DNA of 64,000 nucleotides from Dryocola clanedunensis_A (GTDB lineage: Bacteria > Pseudomonadota > Gammaproteobacteria > Enterobacterales > Enterobacteriaceae). The stretch lies in the NCBI GenBank assembly GCA_038405435.1, contig JBBYHZ010000003.1; one strand, given 5' to 3'. Under the pieces are notes generated by a model that saw only the letters and a list, made by a program, of their open reading frames with translations, was not told where the DNA came from and made no database searches. A program made the translations under genes and the position numbers. Position 1 is the stretch's first letter. Every line of letters begins with the position of its first letter. Below, one piece after another: positions 27,611 to 37,500 of the stretch.

Positions 27611-28861
27611 ATGTCCGTACCGTACCTGACCTTACGCTCCGCCCGCAATCTTCATCTGGCAGCCCAGGGGCTGCTGCTGAAACCCCATCGCCGCGCCCGC
27701 CCGACCGATATCCTCCCGGCCATCTCCGGTATGTCCCTGCTGCAAATCGATACCATCAATATTGTCGCCCGCAGCCCTTATCTCGTCCTCTTTAGCCGTC
27801 TTGGGCACTATGCTCCGGCATGGCTCGATGAGGCATTAATGCGCGGTGAGCTTATAGAATACTGGGCGCATGAGGCCTGCTTCCTCCCAAAAGAAGATTT
27901 CGCGCTGGTGCGCCACAGAATGCTCAACCCCGAAAAAATGGGCTGGAAATACCGCGCTGAATGGATGCGGGAGAACGCCGAAGAAATAGAAAAGCTGCTT
28001 GCCTATATTCAGGACAACGGGCCCGTACGTTCAGTGGATTTTGAACATCCGCGTAAAGGCGCTGGCGGCTGGTGGGAGTGGAAGCCGCACAAAAAACATC
28101 TTGAAGGCCTGTTTACTTCGGGAAAGGTGATGGTCAGAGAGCGGCGTAACTTTCAGCGCGTGTACGACCTTACTTCCCGCGTGATGCCCGACTGGGATGA
28201 CGAATTGCATTTGGTTCAGCAGCAGGACGCCGAGCGGCTGATGCTGGAAAAAAGCGCCCGCAGCCTTGGTATCTTCCGCCCGGAATGGCTGGCCGATTAC
28301 TACCGGCTGAAAAATATCCCGATTAAGTCGCTCGTTGCCGGGTGGGTCGAACAAGGCAAAGCCCTTCCGGTTCAGGTTGAAAAGCTGGGCGAGATGTATG
28401 TTGACCATTCACTGTCCGGGCTGCTGCCCCGCGCAGAACAAAACAAGCTTAAAGCGACCCGCAGCGCCGTGCTGTCGCCTTTCGATCCCGTCGTCTGGGA
28501 TCGCCGACGTGCAGAAGCGTTATTCGATTTCTCCTATCGGCTGGAATGCTATACCCCGGCGGAAAAGCGCAGGTACGGCTATTTCGTGCTGCCCCTGCTG
28601 CATCAGGGTGCGCTGGTGGGCCGAATGGACGCAAAAATGCATCGTAAAGAGGCAACGCTTGAGGTGATCGGTCTGTATCTTGAGGAAGGCGTTAAACCGC
28701 ACCTCAACACAATTGCTGGTCTGCACGATGCCCTGAGCGAGTTTGCCTGCTGGCAAAGTGCCGAACGAATTACGCTCGGGAACATCCCGGCCCCGCTTGC
28801 TGCCGTATGGGGCAGCGGCTGGGAAATTACCCCGAAAAATTCATCAGATATGCTATCCTGA
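27611..28861 (+). CDS. ycaQ: YcaQ, DNA glycosylase of the HTH_42/AlkX family
   Basis: Family members unhook DNA interstrand crosslinks and bulky alkylated bases. The 416-aa protein has the winged-helix HTH_42 architecture and the active-site motif QID (Gln45, Asp47 in MSLLQIDTINIVAR), the form typical of YcaQ/AlkX rather than the QxQ of AlkZ. The ATG at 27611 is in the expected position 46 bases after lpxK. In E. coli it sits in the same interval, between lpxK and ycaR. Confidence 0.95.
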   Translation: MSVPYLTLRSARNLHLAAQGLLLKPHRRARPTDILPAISGMSLLQIDTINIVARSPYLVLFSRLGHYAPAWLDEALMRGELIEYWAHEACFLPKEDFALVRHRMLNPEKMGWKYRAEWMRENAEEIEKLLAYIQDNGPVRSVDFEHPRKGAGGWWEWKPHKKHLEGLFTSGKVMVRERRNFQRVYDLTSRVMPDWDDELHLVQQQDAERLMLEKSARSLGIFRPEWLADYYRLKNIPIKSLVAGWVEQGKALPVQVEKLGEMYVDHSLSGLLPRAEQNKLKATRSAVLSPFDPVVWDRRRAEALFDFSYRLECYTPAEKRRYGYFVLPLLHQGALVGRMDAKMHRKEATLEVIGLYLEEGVKPHLNTIAGLHDALSEFACWQSAERITLGNIPAPLAAVWGSGWEITPKNSSDMLS

Positions 28862-28892
28862 CGCCACTGATGGCGCCCATTCTGGAGTAACT

Positions 28893-29075
28893 ATGGATCA
28901 CCGTTTACTTGAAATCATTGCCTGCCCGGTTTGCAACGGCAAGCTCTATTATAATCAGGAAAAGCAGGAGCTTATCTGTAAGCCTGATGGCCTGGCCTTC
29001 CCGTTCCGCGACGGTATTCCGGTGCTGCTGGAAACCGAGGCGCGTACCCTGACCCTCGACGAGACTAATCCATGA
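28893..29075 (+). CDS. ycaR: YcaR, Trm112-family small protein
   Basis: A 60-aa protein, MDHRLLEIIACPVCNGKLYY at the N terminus, with CPVC and a further Cys (ELICKPD), the layout of Trm112/UPF0434 proteins that often bind zinc. The function is unresolved in bacteria. The frame extends upstream into ycaQ, but the ATG at 28893 with a TGGAG site gives the E. coli length. Its stop overlaps the kdsB start (ATGA), so the two are translationally coupled. Confidence 0.95.
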   Translation: MDHRLLEIIACPVCNGKLYYNQEKQELICKPDGLAFPFRDGIPVLLETEARTLTLDETNP

Positions 29076-29818
29076 GTTTTGTGGCTATTATTCCCGCCCG
29101 CTATGCGTCCACACGCCTGCCGGGCAAGCCGTTGAAAGACATTAACGGCAAACCGATGGTGGTACACGTGCTTGAACGCGCCCGTGAGTCCGGCGCGGAA
29201 CGTATTATCGTTGCCACGGATAACGAAGAGGTCGCCCGCGCAGTCGAGGCTGCGGGTGGTGAAGTCTGCATGACAAGGGCAGATCATCAGTCCGGTACCG
29301 AGCGCCTGGCCGAAGTTATCGAAAAATGTGCCTTCAGCGACGACACCATTATCGTCAACGTGCAGGGCGATGAGCCGATGATCCCGCCGGTCATTATTCG
29401 CCAGGTTGCGCAAAACGTGGCCAGCAGCCAGGCCGGCATGGCAACGCTTGCGGTGCCAATCGACTCTGCTGAAGAAGCCTTTAACCCGAATGCCGTCAAA
29501 GTGGTGATGGACGCGCAGGGTTACGCGCTCTACTTCTCCCGTGCGACCATCCCATGGGATCGCGACCGTTTCGCCAAGTCCCGCGAAAAGATTGGCGACA
29601 CCTTCCTGCGGCACATTGGTATCTATGGCTACCGCGCGGGCTTTATTCGTCGCTATATCAGCTGGGAGCCAAGCCAGCTCGAGCAAATCGAAATGCTCGA
29701 GCAGCTTCGCGTGCTGTGGAACGGCGAAAAAATTCACGTGGCCGTCGCCAAAGAGATCCCGAGCATTGGCGTTGATACCCCGGAAGATCTGGAGCGCGTG
29801 CGCGTCGCAATGCGCTAG
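29072..29818 (+). CDS. kdsB: KdsB, CMP-Kdo synthetase
   Basis: KdsB activates 3-deoxy-D-manno-octulosonate with CTP for addition to lipid A. The 248-aa product starts with SFVAIIPARYASTRLPGKPL, the nucleotide-binding signature of the sugar nucleotidyltransferase fold. It overlaps ycaR by 4 bases and ends the msbA-lpxK-ycaQ-ycaR-kdsB cluster; a terminator follows. Confidence 0.98.
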   Translation: MSFVAIIPARYASTRLPGKPLKDINGKPMVVHVLERARESGAERIIVATDNEEVARAVEAAGGEVCMTRADHQSGTERLAEVIEKCAFSDDTIIVNVQGDEPMIPPVIIRQVAQNVASSQAGMATLAVPIDSAEEAFNPNAVKVVMDAQGYALYFSRATIPWDRDRFAKSREKIGDTFLRHIGIYGYRAGFIRRYISWEPSQLEQIEMLEQLRVLWNGEKIHVAVAKEIPSIGVDTPEDLERVRVAMR

Positions 29819-29838
29819 TTCCGCCTTCAGCTGCAAAC

Positions 29839-29866
29839 AAACCGGCCACCGCGCCGGTTTTTTTTT
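29839..29866 (+). terminator. Rho-independent terminator of kdsB
   Basis: AAACCGGC (29839-29846) pairs with GCCGGTTT (29853-29860) over CACCGC, followed by a long T run. Confidence 0.9.
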
Positions 29867-29954
29867 ATCTGTCGACATATTGATCTCAGAGGATGACATC
29901 TCGCAAAAGCGCGCTCAGAATGAAAAGTACCAGTGTTCATAGGGGTAACGGGTT

Positions 29955-30848
29955 ATGGAGTTGCTGCGTAGGGAGTTAAGTCATCTGCTCGGTGAAAAGC
30001 TAAGCCGCATTGAGTGTATCAGCGAACGAACGGATACCGCGGTCTGGTCGCTGTATGACAGCGACGGGCACGCCATGCCTTTGCTGGCCAAGAGCTTTAC
30101 TACGCCGGGAGTGGCCTCGCAGCAGGCCTGGAAAATGTCGATGCTCGCCCGCTCGGGCACCCTTCGTCTGCCGGTGGTGTATGGCATCGTCACCCATGAT
30201 GACCATCCGGGCCCGGATGTGATCCTGATGGAGCGCCTGCGGGGCGTCTCCGTTGAGGCACCGGCCAGAACACCAGAGCGCTGGGAGCAGCTGAAGGACC
30301 AGATTGTGGAAGGCCTGCTTGCATGGCATCGAGTGGACAGCAGAGGCTGTGTCGGCTGCGTGGACAGCACCCAGGAAAATATCTGGCCCTCCTGGTACCG
30401 TCAGCGCGTTGAAGTGCTGTGGACTACCCTCAATCAGTTCAAAAATACCGGTCTGACGATGCAGGACCGGCGCATTCTGTTCCGTTCCCGGGAGTGTCTG
30501 CCCCGTATGTTCGACGGATTTAACGACAACTGCGTGCTGGTGCACGGTAATTTCACCCTGCGAAGCATGCTTAAGGACGGGCGCAGCGATCAGCTTCTGG
30601 CGATGGTTAACCCCGGCGTGGTGCTGTGGGCACCCCGTGAATACGAAATATTCCGTTTGTATGAGGAAGGGCAGGCGGAAAGCCTCTTCTGGCACTATTT
30701 GCAGCGCGCGCCGGTGGCGGAATCTTTCCTGTGGCGGCGCTGGCTGTACGTCCTGTGGGACGCGGTAGATCAGCTGATACAGACGGGCCGCGTAAACCGA
30801 CCCGCCTTTGACGCCGCTTCTAAGGGATTACTGCCCTGGATCGCCTGA
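29955..30848 (+). CDS. ycbJ: YcbJ, aminoglycoside-phosphotransferase-like protein of unknown function
   Basis: A 297-aa protein with the fold signature of small-molecule kinases: a possible ATP lysine in LLAKSF (Lys46), an MERLRG hinge-like segment (about 92-97) and a VHGNF loop (His197-Gly198-Asn199) where active kinases have HGD. The later metal-binding Asp position appears as NPG (Asn220). As I recall, the E. coli protein also has HGN. It may bind a nucleotide or ligand without classical phosphotransfer. Its 3' end overlaps elyC on the other strand by 21 bases. Confidence 0.9.
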   Translation: MELLRRELSHLLGEKLSRIECISERTDTAVWSLYDSDGHAMPLLAKSFTTPGVASQQAWKMSMLARSGTLRLPVVYGIVTHDDHPGPDVILMERLRGVSVEAPARTPERWEQLKDQIVEGLLAWHRVDSRGCVGCVDSTQENIWPSWYRQRVEVLWTTLNQFKNTGLTMQDRRILFRSRECLPRMFDGFNDNCVLVHGNFTLRSMLKDGRSDQLLAMVNPGVVLWAPREYEIFRLYEEGQAESLFWHYLQRAPVAESFLWRRWLYVLWDAVDQLIQTGRVNRPAFDAASKGLLPWIA

Positions 30849-31604
30849 CGAGCCCTTAAGCCACTGCCAGATGCGGCCCATGGTCTCATAGGCCACGCGA
30901 TCGCTGTGCATCAGCCATAAAGGCGAGGGCGTGATTTTTTCCCAGGGATTCAGCGGGGAGTCTATCGCCGTCTGGTTAGCCGGTGCAGGTAAGGGGTTGA
31001 GTCCCGCATGCCGGAAGAAAATCACCGCCCGCGGCAAATGTGAGGCGGAGGTCACCAGCAGGAAAGGCTGTTTGCCAATCTCCTTAGCCACAGCCGCCGC
31101 TTCTTCTTCAGTATCCTTTGGCGTATCGAGCGTGATTATCGCCGAACGAGGCACGCCGAGGCTTTCCGCAACGCGAGCGCCTGCTTCTGCGGTGCTCACC
31201 GGGTTGGTCATCGCCGGAGCGCCTGTAAAGATCATTTTTGCGCCGGGGTTGGCCTGCCAGAGGCGAACGCCCTCGGTTACGCGCGGCAGGCTGTTGTTGA
31301 TCAGATTAGAGCTGGGCGCCCATTCCGGGTTCCAGGTATATCCCCCTCCCAGCACCACGATGTAATTCACCCGTTCACCGCCGCGCCAGGTCGGATAAGT
31401 ATCTTCTATGGGCTTAAGCATGCGGTCGGCAACCGGCTGAAGACTAATTAAGAATAAAACCAGCCAGCCCGCAGTGAGCAGCGCTTTTCCGGTTTTTTGC
31501 CAGCGGGTAAACCACAGCAATAAAATCGCCACGCCAATCACCATCAGGAGTAGAGGCAGGGGCAGCAGCAGGCCACCGATATATTTTTTCAGTACGAAAA
31601 GCAT
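30828..31604 (-). CDS. elyC: ElyC (YcbC), envelope biogenesis factor with DUF218 domain
   Basis: ElyC is an inner-membrane protein implicated in peptidoglycan and ECA lipid-carrier homeostasis at low temperature in E. coli. The 258-aa protein starts MLFVLKKYIGG after an AAGGAG site; the frame extends 12 codons further upstream but that start has no support. Two hydrophobic segments (about 10-60) precede the DUF218 domain with IVVLGGGYTWNP and the SASHLPRA motif. Confidence 0.95.
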   Translation of the reverse strand: MLFVLKKYIGGLLLPLPLLLMVIGVAILLLWFTRWQKTGKALLTAGWLVLFLISLQPVADRMLKPIEDTYPTWRGGERVNYIVVLGGGYTWNPEWAPSSNLINNSLPRVTEGVRLWQANPGAKMIFTGAPAMTNPVSTAEAGARVAESLGVPRSAIITLDTPKDTEEEAAAVAKEIGKQPFLLVTSASHLPRAVIFFRHAGLNPLPAPANQTAIDSPLNPWEKITPSPLWLMHSDRVAYETMGRIWQWLKGSSGDPGQ

Positions 31605-31739
31605 GAATTCTGGCTCCTTTTTTAACCATCCGGGCGGCAAACGCTGCTGATATTACACCAGCCAGGTTCATTCTCGTGCAAGCTGTGCCAAAATAGCGGT
31701 TTTCTCAGACTGACCCCTAAAGGCCGTGGAGTAGTACCC

Positions 31740-32528
31740 GTGCGTGACCGCAATTTTGATGACATTGCCGAGAAGTTCTCACGCAACATCTATGGTACGA
31801 CCAAAGGCCTGCTGCGGCAGGCGATCCTCTGGCAGGATCTCGATGCTTTGCTCAGCAACATGCCTGAGAAACTGCGCGTACTGGACGCAGGCGGCGGGGA
31901 AGGGCAAACGGCCTGCCGTATGGCCGAGCTGGGTCATAGCGTTACCCACTGCGACGTTTCCGCCGGGATGATCGCCCGCGCCCAGGCTCTTGCCTGCGAA
32001 AAAGGTGTGAGCGACAACATGCATTTCGTACATTCCGCAGCCCAGGACATCGGACAACATTTGGAAAGCCCGGTTGATCTGATATTGTTTCACGCGGTGC
32101 TGGAATGGGTCGTGGATCCACAAGCCGTGCTTAAGTCTTTGTGGGACTGCCTTGCGCCCGGCGGCGCATTGTCACTGATGTTCTACAATGCTAACGGCCT
32201 GTTGATGCGCAATATGTTCGTGGGCAACTTCGAATACGTGATGCAGGGCATGAAAAAGAATAAAAGGAAAACCCTGTCGCCTGACAATCCGCTGCAGCCA
32301 GAACAGGTTTATCACTGGCTGGAGCAAATTGGCTGGCAGATTACCGGCAAAACCGGGGTGCGGGTGTTCCATGATTACCTGCGCGACAAGCACAAACAAC
32401 GCGATGGTTTTGACGATTTGCTTGAACTTGAAACGCGATATTGCCGCCAGGAGCCGTTTATCAGCCTCGGTCGCTATATCCACGTGACGGCACTCAAGCC
32501 GCTTGAGCCAAGGAAAAATTATGAGTGA
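31740..32528 (+). CDS. cmoM: CmoM (SmtA), tRNA 5-carboxymethoxyuridine methyltransferase
   Basis: CmoM methylates cmo5U34 of certain tRNAs to mcmo5U. The 262-aa protein begins at GTG (31740) with the family N-terminus MRDRNFDDIAEKFSRNIYGT and has the SAM-binding motif VLDAGGGEG (47-55). Its last 8 bases overlap the mukF start (ATGAGTGA), making it the head of the conserved cmoM-mukFEB operon. Confidence 0.97.
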   Translation: MRDRNFDDIAEKFSRNIYGTTKGLLRQAILWQDLDALLSNMPEKLRVLDAGGGEGQTACRMAELGHSVTHCDVSAGMIARAQALACEKGVSDNMHFVHSAAQDIGQHLESPVDLILFHAVLEWVVDPQAVLKSLWDCLAPGGALSLMFYNANGLLMRNMFVGNFEYVMQGMKKNKRKTLSPDNPLQPEQVYHWLEQIGWQITGKTGVRVFHDYLRDKHKQRDGFDDLLELETRYCRQEPFISLGRYIHVTALKPLEPRKNYE

Positions 32529-33843
32529 TGTTTCCCAGACAGTGCCTGAACTGGTTGCCTGGGCCAGGAAAAATGATTTCGCCATCTCGCTGCCGACGGA
32601 ACGCCTGACGTTTCTGCTGGCGGTTGCCACGCTTAACGGCGAAAGGCTTGACGGCGAGCTGAGTGAAGGGGAGCTGGTGGATGCGTTCCGCCATGTGAGC
32701 GACGGTTTCGAGCAGACCACCGAGACCATTAACGTTCGCGCCAACAACGCCATTAACGACATGGTGCGCCAGCGTCTGCTCAACCGCTTTACCAGTGAAA
32801 TCCACGAAGGGAATTCAATCTACCGCCTCACGCCGCTGGGGATCGGTATCACCGACTACTACATTCGTCAGCGTGAGTTCTCTACGCTGCGTCTCTCTAT
32901 GCAGCTTTCAATCGTCGCCGGTGAACTCAAGCGCGCCGCCGATGCCGCCGATGAAAACGGTGATGAGTTCCACTGGCACCGTAACGTGTTTGCGCCGCTG
33001 AAATACTCCGTGGCGGAGATCTTCGACAGTATCGATCTCACCCAGCGCATCATGGATGAGCAGCAGCAGCAGGTAAAAGACGATATCGCCCAGCTGCTGA
33101 ATAAAGACTGGCGCGCGGCTATCTCCAGCTGTGAGCTGCTGCTTTCTGAAACGTCCGGAACCCTGCGTGAACTCCAGGATACGCTGGAGGCGGCAGGGGA
33201 CAAACTGCAGGCGAACTTACTGCGCATTCAGGACTCTACTATGGGGCGCGACGACCTGCACTTTGTCGATCGCCTGGTCTTCGACCTGCAAAGCAAGCTC
33301 GACCGTATCACCAGCTGGGGCCAGCAGGCCATCGACCTGTGGATCGGCTACGACCGGCACGTGCACAAGTTTATTCGTACCGCTATCGACATGGATAAAA
33401 ACCGCGTCTTCGCCCAGCGTCTGCGCGTTTCGGTGCAAAACTACTTCGATGCTCCGTGGGCGCTCACCTACTCCAGCGCGGATCGTCTGCTGGATATGCG
33501 TGACGAAGAGATGACGCTGCGCGACGAAGAGGTGACCGGCGAACTGCCAACCGATCTGGAATTCGAAGAGTTCAACGAGATCCGCGAACAGCTGGCGGCC
33601 ATGATTGAAGCGGCGCTTCAGGTTTACAAAACCAGACAGGTGCCGCTGGATTTAGGCGTAGTGATGCGTGACTATCTCACCCAATACCCGCGCGCGCGCC
33701 ATTTTGATGTGGCACGAATCGTGGTCGACCAGGCGGTACGCCTCGGTGTGGCTGAAGCAGACTTTACCGGCCTGCCGCCGCAGTGGCAGGCAATTAACGA
33801 TTACGGAGCCAAGGTACAGGCGCATGTCATCAACAAATATTGA
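32521..33843 (+). CDS. mukF: MukF, kleisin subunit of the MukBEF condensin
   Basis: MukF bridges the MukB heads and binds MukE and calcium. The 440-aa protein starts MSDVSQTVPELV at 32521; an ATG six codons upstream within cmoM is in frame but not the family start. It has an N-terminal winged-helix dimerisation region, a central helical bundle (about 120-290) and an acidic segment near LRDEEVTGELPTDLEFEE before the C-terminal winged helix. It overlaps cmoM by 8 and mukE by 20 bases. Confidence 0.97.
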   Translation: MSDVSQTVPELVAWARKNDFAISLPTERLTFLLAVATLNGERLDGELSEGELVDAFRHVSDGFEQTTETINVRANNAINDMVRQRLLNRFTSEIHEGNSIYRLTPLGIGITDYYIRQREFSTLRLSMQLSIVAGELKRAADAADENGDEFHWHRNVFAPLKYSVAEIFDSIDLTQRIMDEQQQQVKDDIAQLLNKDWRAAISSCELLLSETSGTLRELQDTLEAAGDKLQANLLRIQDSTMGRDDLHFVDRLVFDLQSKLDRITSWGQQAIDLWIGYDRHVHKFIRTAIDMDKNRVFAQRLRVSVQNYFDAPWALTYSSADRLLDMRDEEMTLRDEEVTGELPTDLEFEEFNEIREQLAAMIEAALQVYKTRQVPLDLGVVMRDYLTQYPRARHFDVARIVVDQAVRLGVAEADFTGLPPQWQAINDYGAKVQAHVINKY

Positions 33844-34540
33844 AAAAGTGATGCCGGTTAAACTGGCACAGGCGTTGGCAAATCCGTTATTCCCGGCCCT
33901 CGACAGCCAGCTGCGTGCCGGACGGCACGTCGGCCTCGACGAGCTGGATAATCATGCCTTTTTAATGGACTTCCAGGACTATCTGGAAGAGTTCTACGCC
34001 CGCTACAACGTGGAGCTTATCCGCGCGCCGGAAGGTTTCTTCTATTTGCGCCCGCGTTCCACAACGCTTATTCCGCGCTCGGTGTTGTCGGAGCTGGACA
34101 TGATGGTCGGCAAAATTCTTTGCTACCTCTATCTCAGCCCGGAACGCCTGGCCAACGAAGGGATTTTTACCCAGCAGGAGCTGTACGACGAGCTGCTGAC
34201 CCTGGCCGACGAAAGCAAGCTGCTGAAGCTGGTGAACAACCGCTCAACCGGCTCCGATCTCGATCGCCAGAAGCTACAGGAGAAGGTCCGCGCGTCGCTT
34301 ACGCGTCTGCGCCGCCTCGGCATGATCTGGTTTATGGGCCATGACAGCAGCAAGTTCCGCATTACAGAATCGGTATTCCGCTTTGGTGCTGACGTACGCA
34401 CCGGCGACGACCCGCGCGAAGCGCAGCTGCGCATGATTCGTGACGGTGAAGCAATGCCTGTTGAAAGCCGCTTACAGCTCAACGACGAAGCCGAAGAGCC
34501 ACAGACAATCCAGGACAACGCGGAGGATGAACAGGAATGA
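33824..34540 (+). CDS. mukE: MukE, KITE subunit of the MukBEF condensin
   Basis: MukE dimers bind the MukF middle region and modulate DNA loading and MatP-dependent unloading. The 238-aa protein starts MSSTNIEKVMPVKLAQ (ATG 33824); the frame is open further upstream inside mukF but without support. It has two winged-helix segments and a variable acidic C terminus (NDEAEEPQTIQDNAEDEQE). The 4-base overlap ATGA with mukB implies coupling. Confidence 0.97.
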   Translation: MSSTNIEKVMPVKLAQALANPLFPALDSQLRAGRHVGLDELDNHAFLMDFQDYLEEFYARYNVELIRAPEGFFYLRPRSTTLIPRSVLSELDMMVGKILCYLYLSPERLANEGIFTQQELYDELLTLADESKLLKLVNNRSTGSDLDRQKLQEKVRASLTRLRRLGMIWFMGHDSSKFRITESVFRFGADVRTGDDPREAQLRMIRDGEAMPVESRLQLNDEAEEPQTIQDNAEDEQE

Positions 34541-37500
34541 TCGATCGCGGAAAGTTTCGCTCACTAACGCTGATAAACTGGAACGGTTTCTTCGCGCGTA
34601 CGTTTGATTTAGATGAGCTGGTCACCACGCTTTCGGGCGGTAACGGTGCCGGTAAATCCACGACCATGGCGGCGTTTGTTACCGCGCTAATCCCGGACCT
34701 GACGCTGCTTCACTTCCGTAATACCACCGAAGCTGGTGCGACTTCCGGTTCGCGTGATAAAGGCCTGCACGGTAAGCTGAAAGCGGGCGTCTGCTACTCG
34801 ACGCTGGACGTGATCAACTCCCGTGGTGAGCGCGTTCTGGTTGGCGTCCGTCTGCAGCAGGTTGCCGGGCGCGACCGTAAAGTTGATATCAAACCGTTTG
34901 CTATTCAGGGGCTGCCGGAGTCACTGCAACCAACTGAACTGCTGACGGAGACCATCAACGAGCGTCAGGCCCGCGTGCTGAGCCTGCCGGAGCTGAAAGA
35001 TAAAGTGGAGGCCATCGAAGGCGTCCAGTTTAAACAGTTCAACTCCATCACCGATTACCACTCGCTGATGTTCGATTTGGGCATTGTTGCGCGTCGTCTG
35101 CGCAGCGCCTCGGACCGCAGCAAGTTCTACCGCCTGATTGAAGCCTCGCTGTACGGCGGGATCTCCAGCGCCATTACCCGCTCCCTGCGCGACTATCTGT
35201 TGCCGGAGAACAGCGGCGTACGTAAGGCCTTCCAGGATATGGAAGCCGCGCTGCGTGAAAACCGCATGACGCTGGAAGCCATTCGCGTCACCCAGTCCGA
35301 TCGCGATCTCTTTAAGCATCTGATCTCCGAAGCCACAAACTACGTGGCTGCGGACTATATGCGCCACGCCAACGAACGCCGTATCCATCTGGATAAAGCG
35401 CTCGAATACCGTCGTGATCTGCTGGTCAGCCGTCAGCAGCTAAGCGCTGAACAGTATAAGCACGTAGATATGGCGCGCGAGCTGGGCGAACACAGCGGTG
35501 CGGAAGGGGATCTGGAAACGGATTACCAGGCCGCCAGCGACCACCTGAACCTGGTGCAGACCGCTATCCGCCAGCAGGAAAAAATTGAACGCTACGAGAC
35601 CGACCTCGAAGAGCTGCAGATGCGCCTCGAAGAGCAGAACGAAATCGTCGCGGAAGCCCACGACCAGCAGGAAGAGAACGAAGCCCGCGCCGAAGCCGCC
35701 GAGCTGGAAGTGGATGAGCTGAAAAGCCAGCTTGCGGACTACCAGCAGGCGCTGGACGTGCAGCAGACCCGTGCGATTCAGTATCAGCAGGCGTTGCAGG
35801 CGCTGGAACGTGCCCGTGCCGTTTGTCATCTGCCCGATCTTACCGCCGACAGCGCCGACGAGTGGCTGGACACCTTCCAGGCAAAAGAACAGGAAGCAAC
35901 TGAAAAACTGCTGACCCTGGAACAAAAAATGAGCGTGGCACAAACGGCACACAGCCAGTTTGAGCATGCTTATCAGCTTGTTACCGCAATCAGTGGTCCG
36001 GTCAGCCGCAGCGACGCCTGGGCTGCCGCGCGCGATTTGCTTCGCGACAGCAACAGCCAGCGCCATCTGACCGAACAGGTTCAGCCGCTGCGCATGCGTC
36101 TGAACGAGCTTGAACAGCGCCTGCGTGAACAGCAGGAGGCCGAGCGTCTGCTGGCTGATTTCTGCAAGCGCCAGGGCAAGCAGTTCGACCCTGAAGATCT
36201 CGAAGCTTTCCATGAAGAGCTGGAAGAGCGCATCGCTACGCTGCAGCAGAGCGTCTCTGACGCCAGCGAAGAGCGCGTTTCTCTGCGCCAGGAGCAGGAG
36301 CAGATTCAGGCGCGCATCAAACGTCTGAGCCTGCGGGCCCCTATCTGGCTTGCCGCTCAGACCAGCCTTAACCAGCTGTGCGAGCAGAGCAACGAAGAGT
36401 TTGAAAGCAGCCAGCACGTTACCGAATACATGCAGCAGCTGCTTGAGCGCGAGCGCGACGTAACCGTTGAACGCGATGAAGTCGGTGCCCGCAAACGCGC
36501 TATCGATGAAGAGATAGAACGCCTCAGCCAGCCGGGCGGTGCAGAAGATCCGCGTCTGAATGCCCTGGCCGAGCGCTTTGGCGGCGTCCTGCTGTCGGAA
36601 ATTTATGACGATATCAGCCTGGACGATGCGCCTTACTTCTCTGCGCTTTACGGCCCGTCCCGCCACGCCATCGTGGTACCGGATTTGTCGCTGGTTCGAG
36701 AGCAGCTCGAAAGCCTCGAAGATTGCCCGGAAGACCTGTATCTGATCGAAGGGGACCCGTCGTCCTTCGATGACAGCGTCTTTACCGTCGAAGAGATGGA
36801 CGCCGCGGTGCTGGTGAAAACCGCCGAGCGCCAGTGGCGCTATTCCCGCCTGCCGGAGCTGCCTCTGTTTGGCCGCGCAGCGCGTGAAAATCGTCTTGAG
36901 AAGCTTCATGCCGAACGTGAAACGCTGGCAGAACGCTTCGCCACGCTGTCGTTTGACGTGCAGAAATCCCAGCGTTTACACCAGTCGTTCAGCCGCTTTA
37001 TCGGGCAGCATCTGGGCGTGGCATTTGACGAAGATCCGGAAGAGGAAATCCGTCAGCTTAATACTCGCCGCGGCGAAATTGAGCGCGCCATCAGCAGCCA
37101 TGAGAACGACAACCAGCAGCAGCGTCAGCAGTTCGACCAGGCAAAAGAGGGCGTAGCCCAGCTTAACCGCCTGCTGCCGCGTATCAGCCTGCTGAGCGAT
37201 GAAACCCTGGCAGACCGCTGCGATGAAATTCGCGAACGCCTGATGGAGGCCGAAGAAGCTGCACGCTTTATCCATCAGCACGGCAATCAGCTGGCCAAGC
37301 TGGAAGCGGTTGCCTCCGTTCTGCAAAGTGACCCCGAGCAGTTTGAACAGTTAAAAGAAGATTACCAGTACGCCCAGCAGATCCAGCGCGATGCACGTCA
37401 GCAGGCATTTGCCTTAACGGAAGTGGTGCAGCGTCGCGCCCACTTCGGCTATTCGGATTCTGCAGCCATGCTGGACGGCAACAGCGATCTGAACGAAAAG

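Noticed and set aside
35440..36909. 489-codon open frame antisense to mukB
   Set aside because: Shadow of the mukB coiled-coil codons (CAG/GAG/CTG give a leucine-rich antisense product); no ribosome site or family.
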